From: Streptomyces lanatus
GTDB lineage: Bacteria; Actinomycetota; Actinomycetes; Streptomycetales; Streptomycetaceae
DNA length: 64,000 nt
Assembly (NCBI RefSeq): GCF_014655715.1
Contig: NZ_BNBM01000007.1
Location: 310,001-374,000 of the forward strand
Reading direction: 5' to 3'
Positions 1 through 8,440 of this stretch are shown piece after piece. Every line of letters starts with the position of its first letter. Position 1 is the stretch's first letter. The notes under the pieces are model-generated. The model searched no databases and was not told where the DNA came from. It saw only the letters and a list, made by a program, of their open reading frames with translations. A program made the translations under genes and the position numbers.

Positions 1-1
1 G

Positions 2-94
2 AAGGTCGCCGAACTGGACGCGGAGCTGCGGGACTTGGCGGGACAGCGGGACGAGCTGGAGCTGCGGTGGCTGGAACTGGCCGAGGACGCGTAG
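2..94 (+). CDS. C-terminal end of an upstream gene, possibly an ABC-F ATPase (partial)
   Basis: Only the last 30 codons are inside the window, ending at TAG 92-94. The peptide is charged and heptad-like (for example KVAELDAELRDLAG followed by QRDELELRWLELAED), which fits a short C-terminal coiled coil. ABC-F type ATPases in actinomycetes often end this way, but so do many other proteins, so the assignment is a guess. A strong hairpin follows 23 bases downstream, consistent with this being the last gene of its transcript. Confidence 0.4.
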   Translation, partial: KVAELDAELRDLAGQRDELELRWLELAEDA

Positions 95-116
95 CGGTTA
101 CCGGGCTCACGGGGGC

Positions 117-141
117 GCCTCCACCTGCCGTGTGTGGAGGC
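117..141 (+). terminator. Hairpin terminator after the partial upstream gene
   Basis: Perfect 8-bp stem (GCCTCCAC at 117-124 pairing with GTGGAGGC at 134-141) with a 9-nt loop and no T tract, the usual form in Streptomyces. It lies just after the stop codon at 94. Confidence 0.55.
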
Positions 142-329
142 TGTGAAGGTGGATAACGGCCGTATCACAGGGCGGTGCTCCCTTGGGAACAGGGGCGGAT
201 GCGGGACGGTGGGCTGTCGGTGGCGGGTGATAGAAAGGGCCGCCTGAGAACAGTCTGAGAAACGCTGGTGTGGCCAGAACGCGACGACACAGAACGTGGC
301 ACCACACCGGTCTCAAGGGGGAACCGCTC

Positions 330-2084
330 ATGAGCCAGCCGCCCAACCAGCCGCCGCAGGGTGGTTTCGGCGCACCACAGGATCCGCGGCAGGGCGGTTT
401 CGGTGCTCCGCAGACCCCGCCTCCGCCGCAGGGCGCCCCCCAGACACCCCCGCCGCCACAGGGTCCACCGCAGATGCCGCCGCCCCCGCAGGGCCCGCCT
501 GTCGGCACCCCGCAGCCGGGGTACGGCTACCCGCAGCAGCCGGGTCAGCCCGCTCAGCCGGGCCCGTACCAGTCGGGGCCGTACGGCTATCCGCAGCAGC
601 CCGCGCCGGGCTACGGCTACCCGCCCCAGCCGCAGTATCCGGGCGCGCCCGGCACCCCGCCCGGTGGTTCGGGCAACCCCTTCAAGGGCAAGCCCGCGCT
701 CATCATCGGTGCCGCCGTCGCGGCGCTGCTCGTCATCGGCGGCGGCGTGTACGCGGTGACGGCGGGCGGTGACGACAAGAAGGACGACAAGCCGGTGGCC
801 CAGGAGAGCGACGGGCCCAAGAGCTCCGAGTCGCCGTCCGAATCCAGTGGTGGCGACGACCCGGAGAACCTCAACTCCGGTCGCCAGGCGGGCGAGTCGA
901 AGGTGCTCTGGTACAAGTCGGCACCCGACGCGCCCAAGTCCGGCGCGGACGCCGCCGGCCTGTGGGTCACCGACAAGACCGCGGTGAAGGCGGCGTACAA
1001 GCAGCTCTTCGCCTACAACGTCGCCGACGGCGCGGACGCTTGGGACCCGATCTCCTTCCCGGAGAAGATCTGCGCGGTCACCCCGCAGAAGTCGGCCGAC
1101 GACAAGATCGTCGTCGCGTACATGAACGGCAGCAGCCAGCGCGCCAAGTGCAACCAGATGCAGCAGGTCGACCTCAACACCGGTGAGAAGGGCTGGAAGG
1201 GCGATGTCGCCGACGGCGCGCTGTTCGACAGCACGCTCGACGTCGAACTGGCCATCACCGGCAATACGCTGACGGTGGCCCGCTCGCAGTCCGGCACCGG
1301 GTACGACATCGCCACCGGCAAGAAACTGTGGGACAAGAAGCGGTTCGGCGACAAGTGCTTCCCCGACTCGTTCGCGGGCGGCGACCGGCTGATCGCCGTC
1401 GCGTCCTGTGACGCCTCCGGTTCCAACGAGCACGACGAGATGCAGGAGCTCGACCCGGCGACCGGCAAGGTGAAGTGGACCTTCGCCTACAAGAGCGGCT
1501 GGAAGATCGCGCGCGTCTTCTCCCTCGACCCGCTGATCGTCTACAGCAGCGACAAGGACAAGAAGACCGGGAACATCGCCACGTTCGACTCCTCCGGCAA
1601 GTTCCGCTCGCAGGTCGGCGTCAAACTCGAGATCGGCGCCGAGTGCGGCTGGGCCATCCTGCAGCGTGACCTCACGGGCTGCTCCGGCGTGGTCGCCGAC
1701 GAGGACACGCTCTTCATGCCGACCAAGGCGATCGGGAGCGCCAACGAGATCGTCGCCATCGGCCTCGGCGACGGCAAGGAGAAGTGGCGCGTGAAGTCCC
1801 CGGCGGACGAGACGATGCTGCCGATCAAGGTCGAGGACGGCAAGCTCATCGCCTACGTCCAGCCCTCGTACGACGCGGGCGGCCAGGTCGTGTCGATCCC
1901 GGTCACCGGCAGCAGCCACGAGCCGACGAAGCTGCTCCAGAACCCGGCGAGCGTCGCGAGCATCGAGAACGGCTTCTTCTCCAAGGCGTACGCCTGGGAG
2001 GACGGGCGCTTCTATCTCTCCAGCACCCGGCTCAGCGGCAACGACGACGCCAAGGAGAAGATGCTGCTCGCCTACGGCAAGTGA
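330..2084 (+). CDS. Membrane-anchored PQQ-like beta-propeller protein (paralogue 1)
   Basis: 584 aa. Residues 1 to about 120 are low-complexity Pro/Gln/Gly with GYGYPQQP-like repeats. A single hydrophobic segment follows (ALIIGAAVAALLVIGGGVYAV, about 128-148), then a Ser/Asp/Glu-rich linker and about 400 residues of propeller-type repeats with recurring DLNTGEKGW, DIATGKKLW and DPATGKVKW units typical of PQQ-like (WD40-like) folds. Predicted topology is a cytoplasmic disordered tail with an extracellular propeller that may bind a ligand or partner; enzymatic PQQ use is not implied. The ATG at 330 is preferred over the upstream start at 270 because AAGGGGGA lies about 8 nt upstream and the paralogue begins with the same MSQPPNQPPQGGFG-like peptide. 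Cys residues in the exported part could form disulphides. The next gene is a paralogue 100 nt downstream, probably co-transcribed. Confidence 0.85.
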   Translation: MSQPPNQPPQGGFGAPQDPRQGGFGAPQTPPPPQGAPQTPPPPQGPPQMPPPPQGPPVGTPQPGYGYPQQPGQPAQPGPYQSGPYGYPQQPAPGYGYPPQPQYPGAPGTPPGGSGNPFKGKPALIIGAAVAALLVIGGGVYAVTAGGDDKKDDKPVAQESDGPKSSESPSESSGGDDPENLNSGRQAGESKVLWYKSAPDAPKSGADAAGLWVTDKTAVKAAYKQLFAYNVADGADAWDPISFPEKICAVTPQKSADDKIVVAYMNGSSQRAKCNQMQQVDLNTGEKGWKGDVADGALFDSTLDVELAITGNTLTVARSQSGTGYDIATGKKLWDKKRFGDKCFPDSFAGGDRLIAVASCDASGSNEHDEMQELDPATGKVKWTFAYKSGWKIARVFSLDPLIVYSSDKDKKTGNIATFDSSGKFRSQVGVKLEIGAECGWAILQRDLTGCSGVVADEDTLFMPTKAIGSANEIVAIGLGDGKEKWRVKSPADETMLPIKVEDGKLIAYVQPSYDAGGQVVSIPVTGSSHEPTKLLQNPASVASIENGFFSKAYAWEDGRFYLSSTRLSGNDDAKEKMLLAYGK

Positions 2085-2184
2085 GGCCCCGCGGGCCGGT
2101 ACGGAAGCGCCGGCCCCTCACCTCGCCGTTCCCGTCGCGTCCGCCGCGCCGCCCGTCGTCCCCCTCCCCTGAGGTACCCACGCC

Positions 2185-4032
2185 ATGACCCAGCCGCCGC
2201 CTCCGCCGCCCAACCAGCCCCCGCAGGGCGGGTTCGGCCCACCGCAGGACCAGCCGCCCCAGCAGCAGGGAGGCGGCGGTGCCTACGGTGCACCCCAGAC
2301 GCCACCCCAGCCCCCGCAGCAGCCGCCCGCCGGACCGTCGCAGCCCGGCTATGGCTACCCCCAGGCACCTCAAGGCCCGCCCCAGGCCACCCCGCCCGGT
2401 TACGGCTACCCGGCCGCCCCCGGCCAGCAGTCCGCCGCTCCCTACGGCCAGCCGCCGAACCCGTACACCCAGTCCCAGCCCCACAACCCGTACACCCAGC
2501 AGCAGCCCGGCTACGGCTACCCGCAGCAGACCGTGCCGCTGCACGCCCAGCCCGGCCAGACCGCGGGCGGCGGGGGCAGGTCCAGCTCGCAGCTGGCCGT
2601 CATCGTGGCGGCGGCCGTCGTGGTGATCGCGCTGATCATCGGGGGTGGCGTCTGGTACGCGAATTCCGCTGACAAGGGCGGCAAGGACGACACCGCCAGC
2701 TCCAGCGGCGGCACCGGTGGTGGCGGGGGCGACGACGCGGGAGGCGGTGGCTTCGACGCCCCCGACGGCACGGAGAAGGTGCCCGGGAACCCCGCGTCGC
2801 AGGTCCTCTTCCAGGTTCCGGCGCCCGATGTCGACGACGACTCCAGCATCGTCGTGTCCGGCTCGTGGCTGACCGACAAGGCGTACGTCAAGAGCGGCGT
2901 CGCGGAGATCGTCGGCTACGACCGCGACAAGGGCAGCAAGCTGTGGTCGGTCAAGCTGCCCGGGCCGGTCTGCCAGGCCACCAAGCACATCACCGAGGAC
3001 GACGTGACGGCGGTCGCGTTCGAGCCCGCGATGCCGACCAAGGACAAGCCCTCGCACGGCTGCACGCAGGTCGCGGCGATCGACCTCGACGCCGGCAAGA
3101 AGCTGTGGACCAAGAGCGCCGAGGGCAAGAACGGCCAGATCCGGTTCGACAACGTCACCCTCAGCGGGGGCACGATCGCGGCGGGCGGCACCAGCGGCGG
3201 CGCCGCGTGGGCCATCGACTCCGGCAAGTCGCTGTGGGTGCCGAAGGCCAACGACAGCTGCTACGACCTCGGGTACGCGGGCGGCCCGAAGATGGTCGCG
3301 GTCCGCAAGTGCGGCACCTATCAGCAGCCCCAGCTGAACATCCAGACCATCGACCCGGCGACCGGGAAGGTGATCTCCGAGTACCAGATGACCACAGGCG
3401 TGGAGTACGCCAGCGTGATCTCCACCGATCCGCTGGTCGTGGCGGCCGAGGTCGGTCAGTCCCAGGACGCCGTCGGCATCACGGACGCCTTCTCGATCGA
3501 CAACAAGACCGGAAAGCTGCGCATCCGCATCTCCGTGCAGGGCGACAAGTTCGAGGCCCGCTGCTCCGGCGTCACCACCATCGAGACCTGCACCGGCATC
3601 GTGGTGGGCAACGACCGGCTCTATGTGCAGACCGCGCAGCACGCGGGCGGTGGCGAGTACGGCCAGACCAACGAGATCGTCGCCTTCGACCTGGCCACCG
3701 GCAAGCAGACCGGACAGCGCGCGGACGCGGGCGACCGGTACACGATCACGCCGCTGCGCATGGACGGCGGCAACATCATCGCGTACAAGCGTCCGCCGTA
3801 CGACAAGGGCGGGCAGATCGTCAGCATCGACGGTGGCACCTTCGAGGAGACGAAGCTGCTGGAGAACCCGGCCACGCGGTCGGTGCGGGACGTGGAGACG
3901 CGGATGTCGCCGGAATACTCCGAGCTCATCTATTCGCAGGGGCATCTGTACATGTCCGCCAAGTTCGCCAGCGAGCTGGGGAGTTCCGAGACCCGCAAGG
4001 CCCACGTCATCGCGTTCGGCGCGACCGGCTGA
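2185..4032 (+). CDS. Membrane-anchored PQQ-like beta-propeller protein (paralogue 2)
   Basis: 615 aa, with the same architecture as its upstream neighbour. There is a Pro/Gln/Gly/Tyr-rich N-terminus (GYGYPQ repeats, residues 1-125), one membrane segment (AVIVAAAVVVIALIIGGGVW), a Gly/Ser/Asp linker, and a propeller domain with DLDAGKKLW, DPATGKVIS and DLATGKQTG blades. The start ATG at 2185 opens MTQPPPPPPNQPPQGGFG, matching the first residues of paralogue 1. The pair looks like a tandem duplication that has since diverged. A 15-bp hairpin follows the stop, so the two genes probably form one transcript. Function is unknown: the fold suggests protein or ligand binding at the outer face of the membrane. 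The low-complexity tail resembles the tails of the products at 29349 and 55048. Confidence 0.87.
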   Translation: MTQPPPPPPNQPPQGGFGPPQDQPPQQQGGGGAYGAPQTPPQPPQQPPAGPSQPGYGYPQAPQGPPQATPPGYGYPAAPGQQSAAPYGQPPNPYTQSQPHNPYTQQQPGYGYPQQTVPLHAQPGQTAGGGGRSSSQLAVIVAAAVVVIALIIGGGVWYANSADKGGKDDTASSSGGTGGGGGDDAGGGGFDAPDGTEKVPGNPASQVLFQVPAPDVDDDSSIVVSGSWLTDKAYVKSGVAEIVGYDRDKGSKLWSVKLPGPVCQATKHITEDDVTAVAFEPAMPTKDKPSHGCTQVAAIDLDAGKKLWTKSAEGKNGQIRFDNVTLSGGTIAAGGTSGGAAWAIDSGKSLWVPKANDSCYDLGYAGGPKMVAVRKCGTYQQPQLNIQTIDPATGKVISEYQMTTGVEYASVISTDPLVVAAEVGQSQDAVGITDAFSIDNKTGKLRIRISVQGDKFEARCSGVTTIETCTGIVVGNDRLYVQTAQHAGGGEYGQTNEIVAFDLATGKQTGQRADAGDRYTITPLRMDGGNIIAYKRPPYDKGGQIVSIDGGTFEETKLLENPATRSVRDVETRMSPEYSELIYSQGHLYMSAKFASELGSSETRKAHVIAFGATG

Positions 4033-4049
4033 CGGACCTGAAGGCCTGG

Positions 4050-4090
4050 GCGTACGGCCCCCTTTCCGAACTGGGAAGGGGGCCGTACGC
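4050..4090 (+). terminator. Strong hairpin terminator after the propeller gene pair
   Basis: Perfect 15-bp inverted repeat, GCGTACGGCCCCCTT (4050-4064) against AAGGGGGCCGTACGC (4076-4090), with an 11-nt loop and no clear T tract. It begins 18 nt after the stop of the second propeller gene. Confidence 0.8.
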
Positions 4091-4331
4091 ATACCGCCTC
4101 CCGTGCTGCCCCGCGTACTGCCTCAACATCGCCGAATGCACGGAAAGCCAGAAAATCCGCCGTTCCGGGGCACTTATCGCCGGTAGGGGGAGCGCAACGT
4201 CGAACAAGCGTGTAGCTTCCGGGGGCATGAAGGGCGGGGGAGCCGGGTGGGGGCTTCTGTCCGCGCGGACCAGTGGGCATCCATAGTGGGGCATTGATGG
4301 GGATCCATTGGGGGGACTGGGGGGTTGCTCG

Positions 4332-5027
4332 ATGGGAGTGCGGCTCATGGTGGTCGACGACCACCGATTGCTCGCCGAGGCGCTGGCCTCGGCACTGAAA
4401 CTGAGGGGGCACCGGGTGCTGGCCGCGGCGGCGCCTGCCGCGGGGGCGGCGGAGCTGGTGATCACGCGGGCACCGGAGGTGTGCCTGCTGGGGACGGGGA
4501 CACCGGCGGAACCGGGCATCTTCGACCCGGTGGCGAAGATCAAGCGAGAGCGTCCGCAGGTGGCGGTGCTGGTCCTCGGCCCCGTGCCGAGCCCGCGCGG
4601 TATAGCGGCGGCGTTCGCGGCGGGTGCGTCGGGCTATGTCCGGCACGACGAGCGCATAGAGGGCGTCGAACGGGCGATCATGAAAGCCCGGGCCGGGGAG
4701 GCGGCAGTGGCCCCCCAACTCCTCCAGGGCGCCTTCAGCGAACTCCTCAACCCGGCCGCCCAACCGGACGACGAGGGCCAACGCCTGCTCCAGATGCTCA
4801 CCCCGCGCGAGGTCGAGGTCCTGGTCCGCGTGGCCGACGGCGAGGACACCCGCCTGATCGCGGCGGGCATGGGCATCGCACCGTCCACCGCCCGTACCCA
4901 TGTCCAGCGGGTGCTGATGAAGCTGGGGGTCGGTTCGAGGCTGGAGGCGGCTGCGCTGGCGGCGCGTACGGGGTTGTTGGATCGGGCGGGGCCGGTTCAG
5001 CAGGCGGAGACGCATGAGGAGCCGTGA
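4332..5027 (+). CDS. Orphan LuxR/NarL-family regulator with a degenerate receiver domain
   Basis: 231 aa. The N-terminal CheY-like domain keeps the acidic pair (VVDDHR, D9-D10), but the phospho-acceptor position reads LLGTGTP: Gly54 stands where Asp is expected. The usual Thr after beta-4 and the Lys in GYxxK are also missing (GASGYVRHD). The C-terminal LuxR-type helix-turn-helix is intact (LTPREVEVLVRVADGE, APSTARTHVQRVLMKLGV, about 160-220). By family knowledge such atypical receivers act without phosphorylation, through dimerisation or ligand binding. No kinase gene is adjacent. The ATG at 4332 follows a very G-rich leader in which GGGCAT, GGGGCAT and GGGGAT recur between about 4270 and 4320, possibly an autoregulatory site. 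Similar in layout to the regulator at 12285, which keeps its Asp. Confidence 0.82.
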   Translation: MGVRLMVVDDHRLLAEALASALKLRGHRVLAAAAPAAGAAELVITRAPEVCLLGTGTPAEPGIFDPVAKIKRERPQVAVLVLGPVPSPRGIAAAFAAGASGYVRHDERIEGVERAIMKARAGEAAVAPQLLQGAFSELLNPAAQPDDEGQRLLQMLTPREVEVLVRVADGEDTRLIAAGMGIAPSTARTHVQRVLMKLGVGSRLEAAALAARTGLLDRAGPVQQAETHEEP

Positions 5028-5131
5028 CGCCTGGTTCAGCCAGCTGTAGGAGGGGCTGCGCGCTCAACGCGGGATGGGACGGGTAGGGGCGGAGGGGCGA
5101 GGAAACACACCCGGCCCGCCCCCACCCGGCG

Positions 5132-5482
5132 TCAGCCCTTCGGCTGCTCCTCCCCCGCCTCCACGACCGGCGGCGGCGGAGCCGTAGGCCTAAGCTTCAG
5201 CCACGCCAGGAAGAAGATGCCCAGGAGCAGCATCCCCAGCCCGGTCCAGAGGTTGATGTTGACGCCCTCCGCCTTGTCGATCGCCGCGTCGTCGTCCGTG
5301 AGGCCGGCGATCGTGACGATGACGCCGTAGAGGACGAAGAGGCCGCCGATGATGCGGCGGATGTCGAAGAGGCGGGCGGCGGTGGTGGACTTCTCCTGGA
5401 GTTCGGTGACCTCCCGCTGGACGTCCTTCTCGGAGTAGCCGGAGTGCTCGGCGGGCGTGGGGTGTTCGGAGTTGTCGCTCAT
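5132..5482 (-). CDS. Small two-TM membrane protein, partner of the adjacent symporter
   Basis: 116 aa. There is a hydrophilic N-terminus with a short amphipathic stretch (YSEKDVQREVTELQEKST), then two predicted membrane helices (IIGGLFVLYGVIVTIAGL, about 46-63, and INLWTGLGMLLLGIFFLAWL, about 77-96), and a Pro/Glu-rich tail. The gene starts 20 nt downstream of the symporter stop on the same strand, so the two are almost certainly co-transcribed. Sodium/solute symporters often have a small accessory membrane protein encoded next to them; that role is inferred from position alone. I do not recognise a named domain. Confidence 0.75.
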   Translation of the reverse strand: MSDNSEHPTPAEHSGYSEKDVQREVTELQEKSTTAARLFDIRRIIGGLFVLYGVIVTIAGLTDDDAAIDKAEGVNINLWTGLGMLLLGIFFLAWLKLRPTAPPPPVVEAGEEQPKG

Positions 5483-5502
5483 GGTCGGTCAAGCCTCCTG
5501 CG

Positions 5503-7221
5503 TCAGAACGAGAACGAGAACGGGATGTAGCAGGCGGCCGCCAGCACCACCGCGCCCCACCCCAGCAACGCCGGCCTGCGGTACCACGCGTCGTCGCCCT
5601 CGGCCGGCGGCTCGGCCATTCCGGGGGAGCGGGTGCCGTAGACCAACCCCTGCAACTCGTCTGCCGGTTTGGGGGAGGTGAAGAGGGATACGGCGACCAT
5701 GACTACCGCCCCTGCCACGAACCCCGCGATCGCGGAGACGAAGTTGGCGCCCTGGTCGGAGGGGATCGAGATGATGTCCTGCTTGTAGAGGACGAAGTAG
5801 TTCAGCATCGCTGCCGTTGTGCCTGCGAGTAGACCCCAGAAGCCGGACTTCATCGATGCCCGCTTCCAGAACATGCCGACGATGAAGACGACGAACATCG
5901 GCACGTTGAAGAAGGAGAACAGCGTCTGGAGGTAGCTCATGATGTTCGAGAACGATGACGCGAGGAACGCGGTGCCGATCGACGCCATCACGCCGATCGC
6001 CGTGATGAGGCGGCCGAAGCGGACGTAGTAGGAGTCCTCCCGGTCCTTGACCACGTACTTCGCCCAGATGTCCGTCGTGAACACCGTGTTGAAGGACGAG
6101 ACGTTCGCCGCCATGCCCGCCATGAAGGCGGCGAGGAGGCCGGTCACCGCGATGCCCAGTACGCCGTTGGGCAGCAGGCCCTCCATGAGGTACGGGATGG
6201 CGTCGTTGTACTGGTAGCCCGATTTCTCGGTGCCGAAGCCGGGGACCAGGGCCGCGGCCGCCAGGCCCGGGATCATCACCAGGAACACGATGAAGATCTT
6301 CGGGAACGCCGCGATCAGCGGGGTGCGCTGGGCCGCCGAGAGGTTCTTCGCGGAGAGCGCGCGCTGGACCTCGGCGAAGTTCGTCGTCCAGTAGCCGAAG
6401 GAGAGCACGAAGCCGAGGCCGAGGACGATCGTCAGCCAGTTCGCGCCCAGCGGGTTCGCCTCGCCGATGCCGGTGCCGCCCCAGGCGGTGACGAAGTTGT
6501 CGCCGTGGCTCTGGGTCAGTTTGTCGGTGAGACCGTCCCAGCCGCCGACCTTCTTCAGCGCCAGGATCGTGATCGGGATGAGCGCCGCCAGGATCACGAA
6601 GAACTGCAGGACCTCGTTGTAGATCGCGGACGACAGGCCGCCGAGGGTGATGTAGGCGAGTACGAAGAAGCCCGCGACGACGATGGCCACCCACTGGGGC
6701 CAGCCGAGCAGGGCCTCCACCACGATCGCCAGCGCGTACAGGTTCACACCGGCGATCAGGATGGCCGCGAAGGCGAACAGGACCGAACTGAGCAGGTGTG
6801 CCCATCGGTCGAAGCGGAGGAGTAGGAACTCGGGGACCGAGCGGACCTTGCTGCCGTAGTAGAAGGGCATCATCACCAGGCCCAGGAAGACCATGGCCGG
6901 GATGGCGCCGATCCAGTACCAGTGGACGGTGTAGGCACCGTACTGCGCGCTGTTCGCGGCCATGCCGAGGATCTCGGTGGCGGCGAGGTTGGCCGAGATG
7001 AACGCCAGACCTGTGACCCAGGCGGGCAGGGAGCGCCCGGAGAGGAAGAAGTCGAGGGTGGTCTTCACCGAGCGGCGGGCCGCGAAGCCGATGCCCAGCA
7101 CCACCACGAAGTAGATGCCGAGGAGCGTGTAGTCGAGCCAGTTCGTGGGGAGCCGGAGCTCGGCTGCCAGGTAGGTGGGGGAGGTGAGAGAGGCGGTGGG
7201 GGAAATTGTGGGGGTTTGCAT
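5503..7221 (-). CDS. Sodium:solute symporter (SSS family), probable galactose or sugar uptake
   Basis: 572 aa with about 13-14 hydrophobic helices, the usual size for the SSS/SGLT family. Recognisable features are LGIGFAARRSVKTTLDFFLSG near the N-terminus, the TM2-3 region AFISANLAATEILGMAANSA, and YITLGGLSSAIYNEVLQF, which resembles the SSS signature. It should couple Na+ entry to uptake of an organic solute. The gene is divergent from galT across a 160-bp regulatory gap, and the order symporter / galTEK suggests galactose uptake feeding the Leloir pathway; substrate is inferred from context. ATG 7221 starts MQTPTISPT. The downstream 116-aa membrane protein is probably in the same operon. 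Confidence 0.88.
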   Translation of the reverse strand: MQTPTISPTASLTSPTYLAAELRLPTNWLDYTLLGIYFVVVLGIGFAARRSVKTTLDFFLSGRSLPAWVTGLAFISANLAATEILGMAANSAQYGAYTVHWYWIGAIPAMVFLGLVMMPFYYGSKVRSVPEFLLLRFDRWAHLLSSVLFAFAAILIAGVNLYALAIVVEALLGWPQWVAIVVAGFFVLAYITLGGLSSAIYNEVLQFFVILAALIPITILALKKVGGWDGLTDKLTQSHGDNFVTAWGGTGIGEANPLGANWLTIVLGLGFVLSFGYWTTNFAEVQRALSAKNLSAAQRTPLIAAFPKIFIVFLVMIPGLAAAALVPGFGTEKSGYQYNDAIPYLMEGLLPNGVLGIAVTGLLAAFMAGMAANVSSFNTVFTTDIWAKYVVKDREDSYYVRFGRLITAIGVMASIGTAFLASSFSNIMSYLQTLFSFFNVPMFVVFIVGMFWKRASMKSGFWGLLAGTTAAMLNYFVLYKQDIISIPSDQGANFVSAIAGFVAGAVVMVAVSLFTSPKPADELQGLVYGTRSPGMAEPPAEGDDAWYRRPALLGWGAVVLAAACYIPFSFSF

Positions 7222-7381
7222 GCGTACTCGCTTCGTCTCGCGAATCGATACAGAGCGGAACCTACGCCCCTGCGTTCAGTAATTGAACACGTCCGATGGT
7301 GCTCTTTGTTTGATTGTGATGTTGACCCCCGGTGGTGAGTTGTGTTTCTCTATGTTTAGTTCTGTTTGATGGGAGTCCGGC
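7222..7381. promoter_or_regulatory. Divergent symporter/galT control region (galP1-like) with operator-type repeats
   Basis: AT-rich relative to its surroundings. A near-perfect 15-bp palindrome, GTTCAGTAATTGAAC, lies at 7274-7288. The octamer TGTTTGAT occurs twice in the same orientation, at 7307-7314 and 7363-7370, and the related TGTGAT and GTTGA lie between them (7315-7325). Established knowledge: the galactose-inducible, glucose-sensitive galP1 promoter of the Streptomyces gal operon has a complex operator of short direct and inverted repeats. This region has that character. Exact promoter elements were not assigned. Confidence 0.6.
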
Positions 7382-8440
7382 GTGAAGAAGACCTCGACCC
7401 GACTGGCCGACGGTCGTGAGCTCATCTACTACGACCTGCGCGACGACACCGTGCGGGACGCGGTCGATCGCCGCCCCCTGGACCGGACCGTCACGTCGTC
7501 CGAGGTCCGGCATGACGTGCTGCTCGGGGACTCCGTCGCCATCGCCTCGCACCGGCAGGGGCGCACCTATCACCCCCCGGCCGACCAGTGCCCGCTCTGC
7601 CCCTCCGAGGGCGACCGGCTGAGCGAGATCCCGGACTCGTCGTACGACGCCGTCGTCTTCGAGAACCGGTTTCCCTCCCTCGCCGGCGACTCCGGGCGCT
7701 GCGAGGTCGTCTGCTTCACCTCCGACCACAACGCCTCTTTCGCCGACCTGACCGAGGAACAGGCCCGGCTGGTCCTGGACGCCTGGACGGACCGGACCTC
7801 CGAGCTGTCCTCCCTGCCCTCCGTCGAGCAGGTGTTCTGCTTCGAGAACCGCGGCGCCGAGATCGGTGTCACCCTCGGCCATCCGCACGGGCAGATCTAC
7901 GCCTACCCCTTCACCACCCCGCGTACGGCCCTGATGCTGCGGTCGGCCGCCGCGCACAAGGACGCCACCGGCGGGGAGAACCTCTTCGACGCCGTCCTGG
8001 AGCGTGAACTCGCCGACGAGCGAGTCGTCCTGGAGAGTGAACACTGGGTGGCCTTCGTGCCGTACGCCGCGCACTGGCCGTACGAGGTCCACCTGTACCC
8101 GAGGCGCCGGGTGCCCGATCTGCTCGCGCTCGACGAGGAGGCACGCTCAGAGTTCCCCAAGGTTTATCTGGAACTCTTGAGGCGCTTCGACCGGATCTTC
8201 GGTGACGGTGAGCCTCCGACGCCGTACATCGCCGCCTGGCATCAGGCGCCGTTCGGTGCGCTGGAGGACTTCGAGGGCGTCGTGCGGGACGATTTCGCGC
8301 TTCACCTTGAGCTTTTCACCATCCGCCGCACTTCCGGCAAGCTGAAGTTCCTCGCGGGTTCCGAATCCGGCATGAGTGTGTTCATCAACGACGTGCCGCC
8401 GGAGCGCGCGGCCCAGCGACTGCGAGAGGTAGCGAGTTGA
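7382..8440 (+). CDS. galT: Galactose-1-phosphate uridylyltransferase
   Basis: 352 aa. Exchanges UMP between UDP-glucose and galactose-1-phosphate in the Leloir pathway, in the cytoplasm. The catalytic HPHGQIYAYP motif (His-Pro-His, about residues 165-175) is present, as are zinc-ligand-like cysteines in CPLCPSEGD and a C-terminal HIT-type region (HWPYEVHLYP). The GTG start at 7382 follows GGGAGTCC with good spacing. First gene of galT-galE-galK: its TGA (8438-8440) overlaps the galE ATG by one base, indicating translational coupling. Transcription probably starts in the repeat-rich gap shared with the divergent symporter. Confidence 0.96.
   Translation: MKKTSTRLADGRELIYYDLRDDTVRDAVDRRPLDRTVTSSEVRHDVLLGDSVAIASHRQGRTYHPPADQCPLCPSEGDRLSEIPDSSYDAVVFENRFPSLAGDSGRCEVVCFTSDHNASFADLTEEQARLVLDAWTDRTSELSSLPSVEQVFCFENRGAEIGVTLGHPHGQIYAYPFTTPRTALMLRSAAAHKDATGGENLFDAVLERELADERVVLESEHWVAFVPYAAHWPYEVHLYPRRRVPDLLALDEEARSEFPKVYLELLRRFDRIFGDGEPPTPYIAAWHQAPFGALEDFEGVVRDDFALHLELFTIRRTSGKLKFLAGSESGMSVFINDVPPERAAQRLREVAS

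Noticed and set aside
165..1919. Long minus-strand open frame opposite the first propeller gene
   Set aside because: Arg/Leu/Val/Gly-rich shadow produced by high-GC codon bias; the plus-strand gene has repeats, a TM segment and a ribosome site.
2032..4092. Long minus-strand open frame opposite the second propeller gene
   Set aside because: Same shadow effect; no recognisable domain and no ribosome site.
5457..7338. Plus-strand small frames across the symporter and gal promoter
   Set aside because: No ribosome sites and compositional shadows of the symporter gene.
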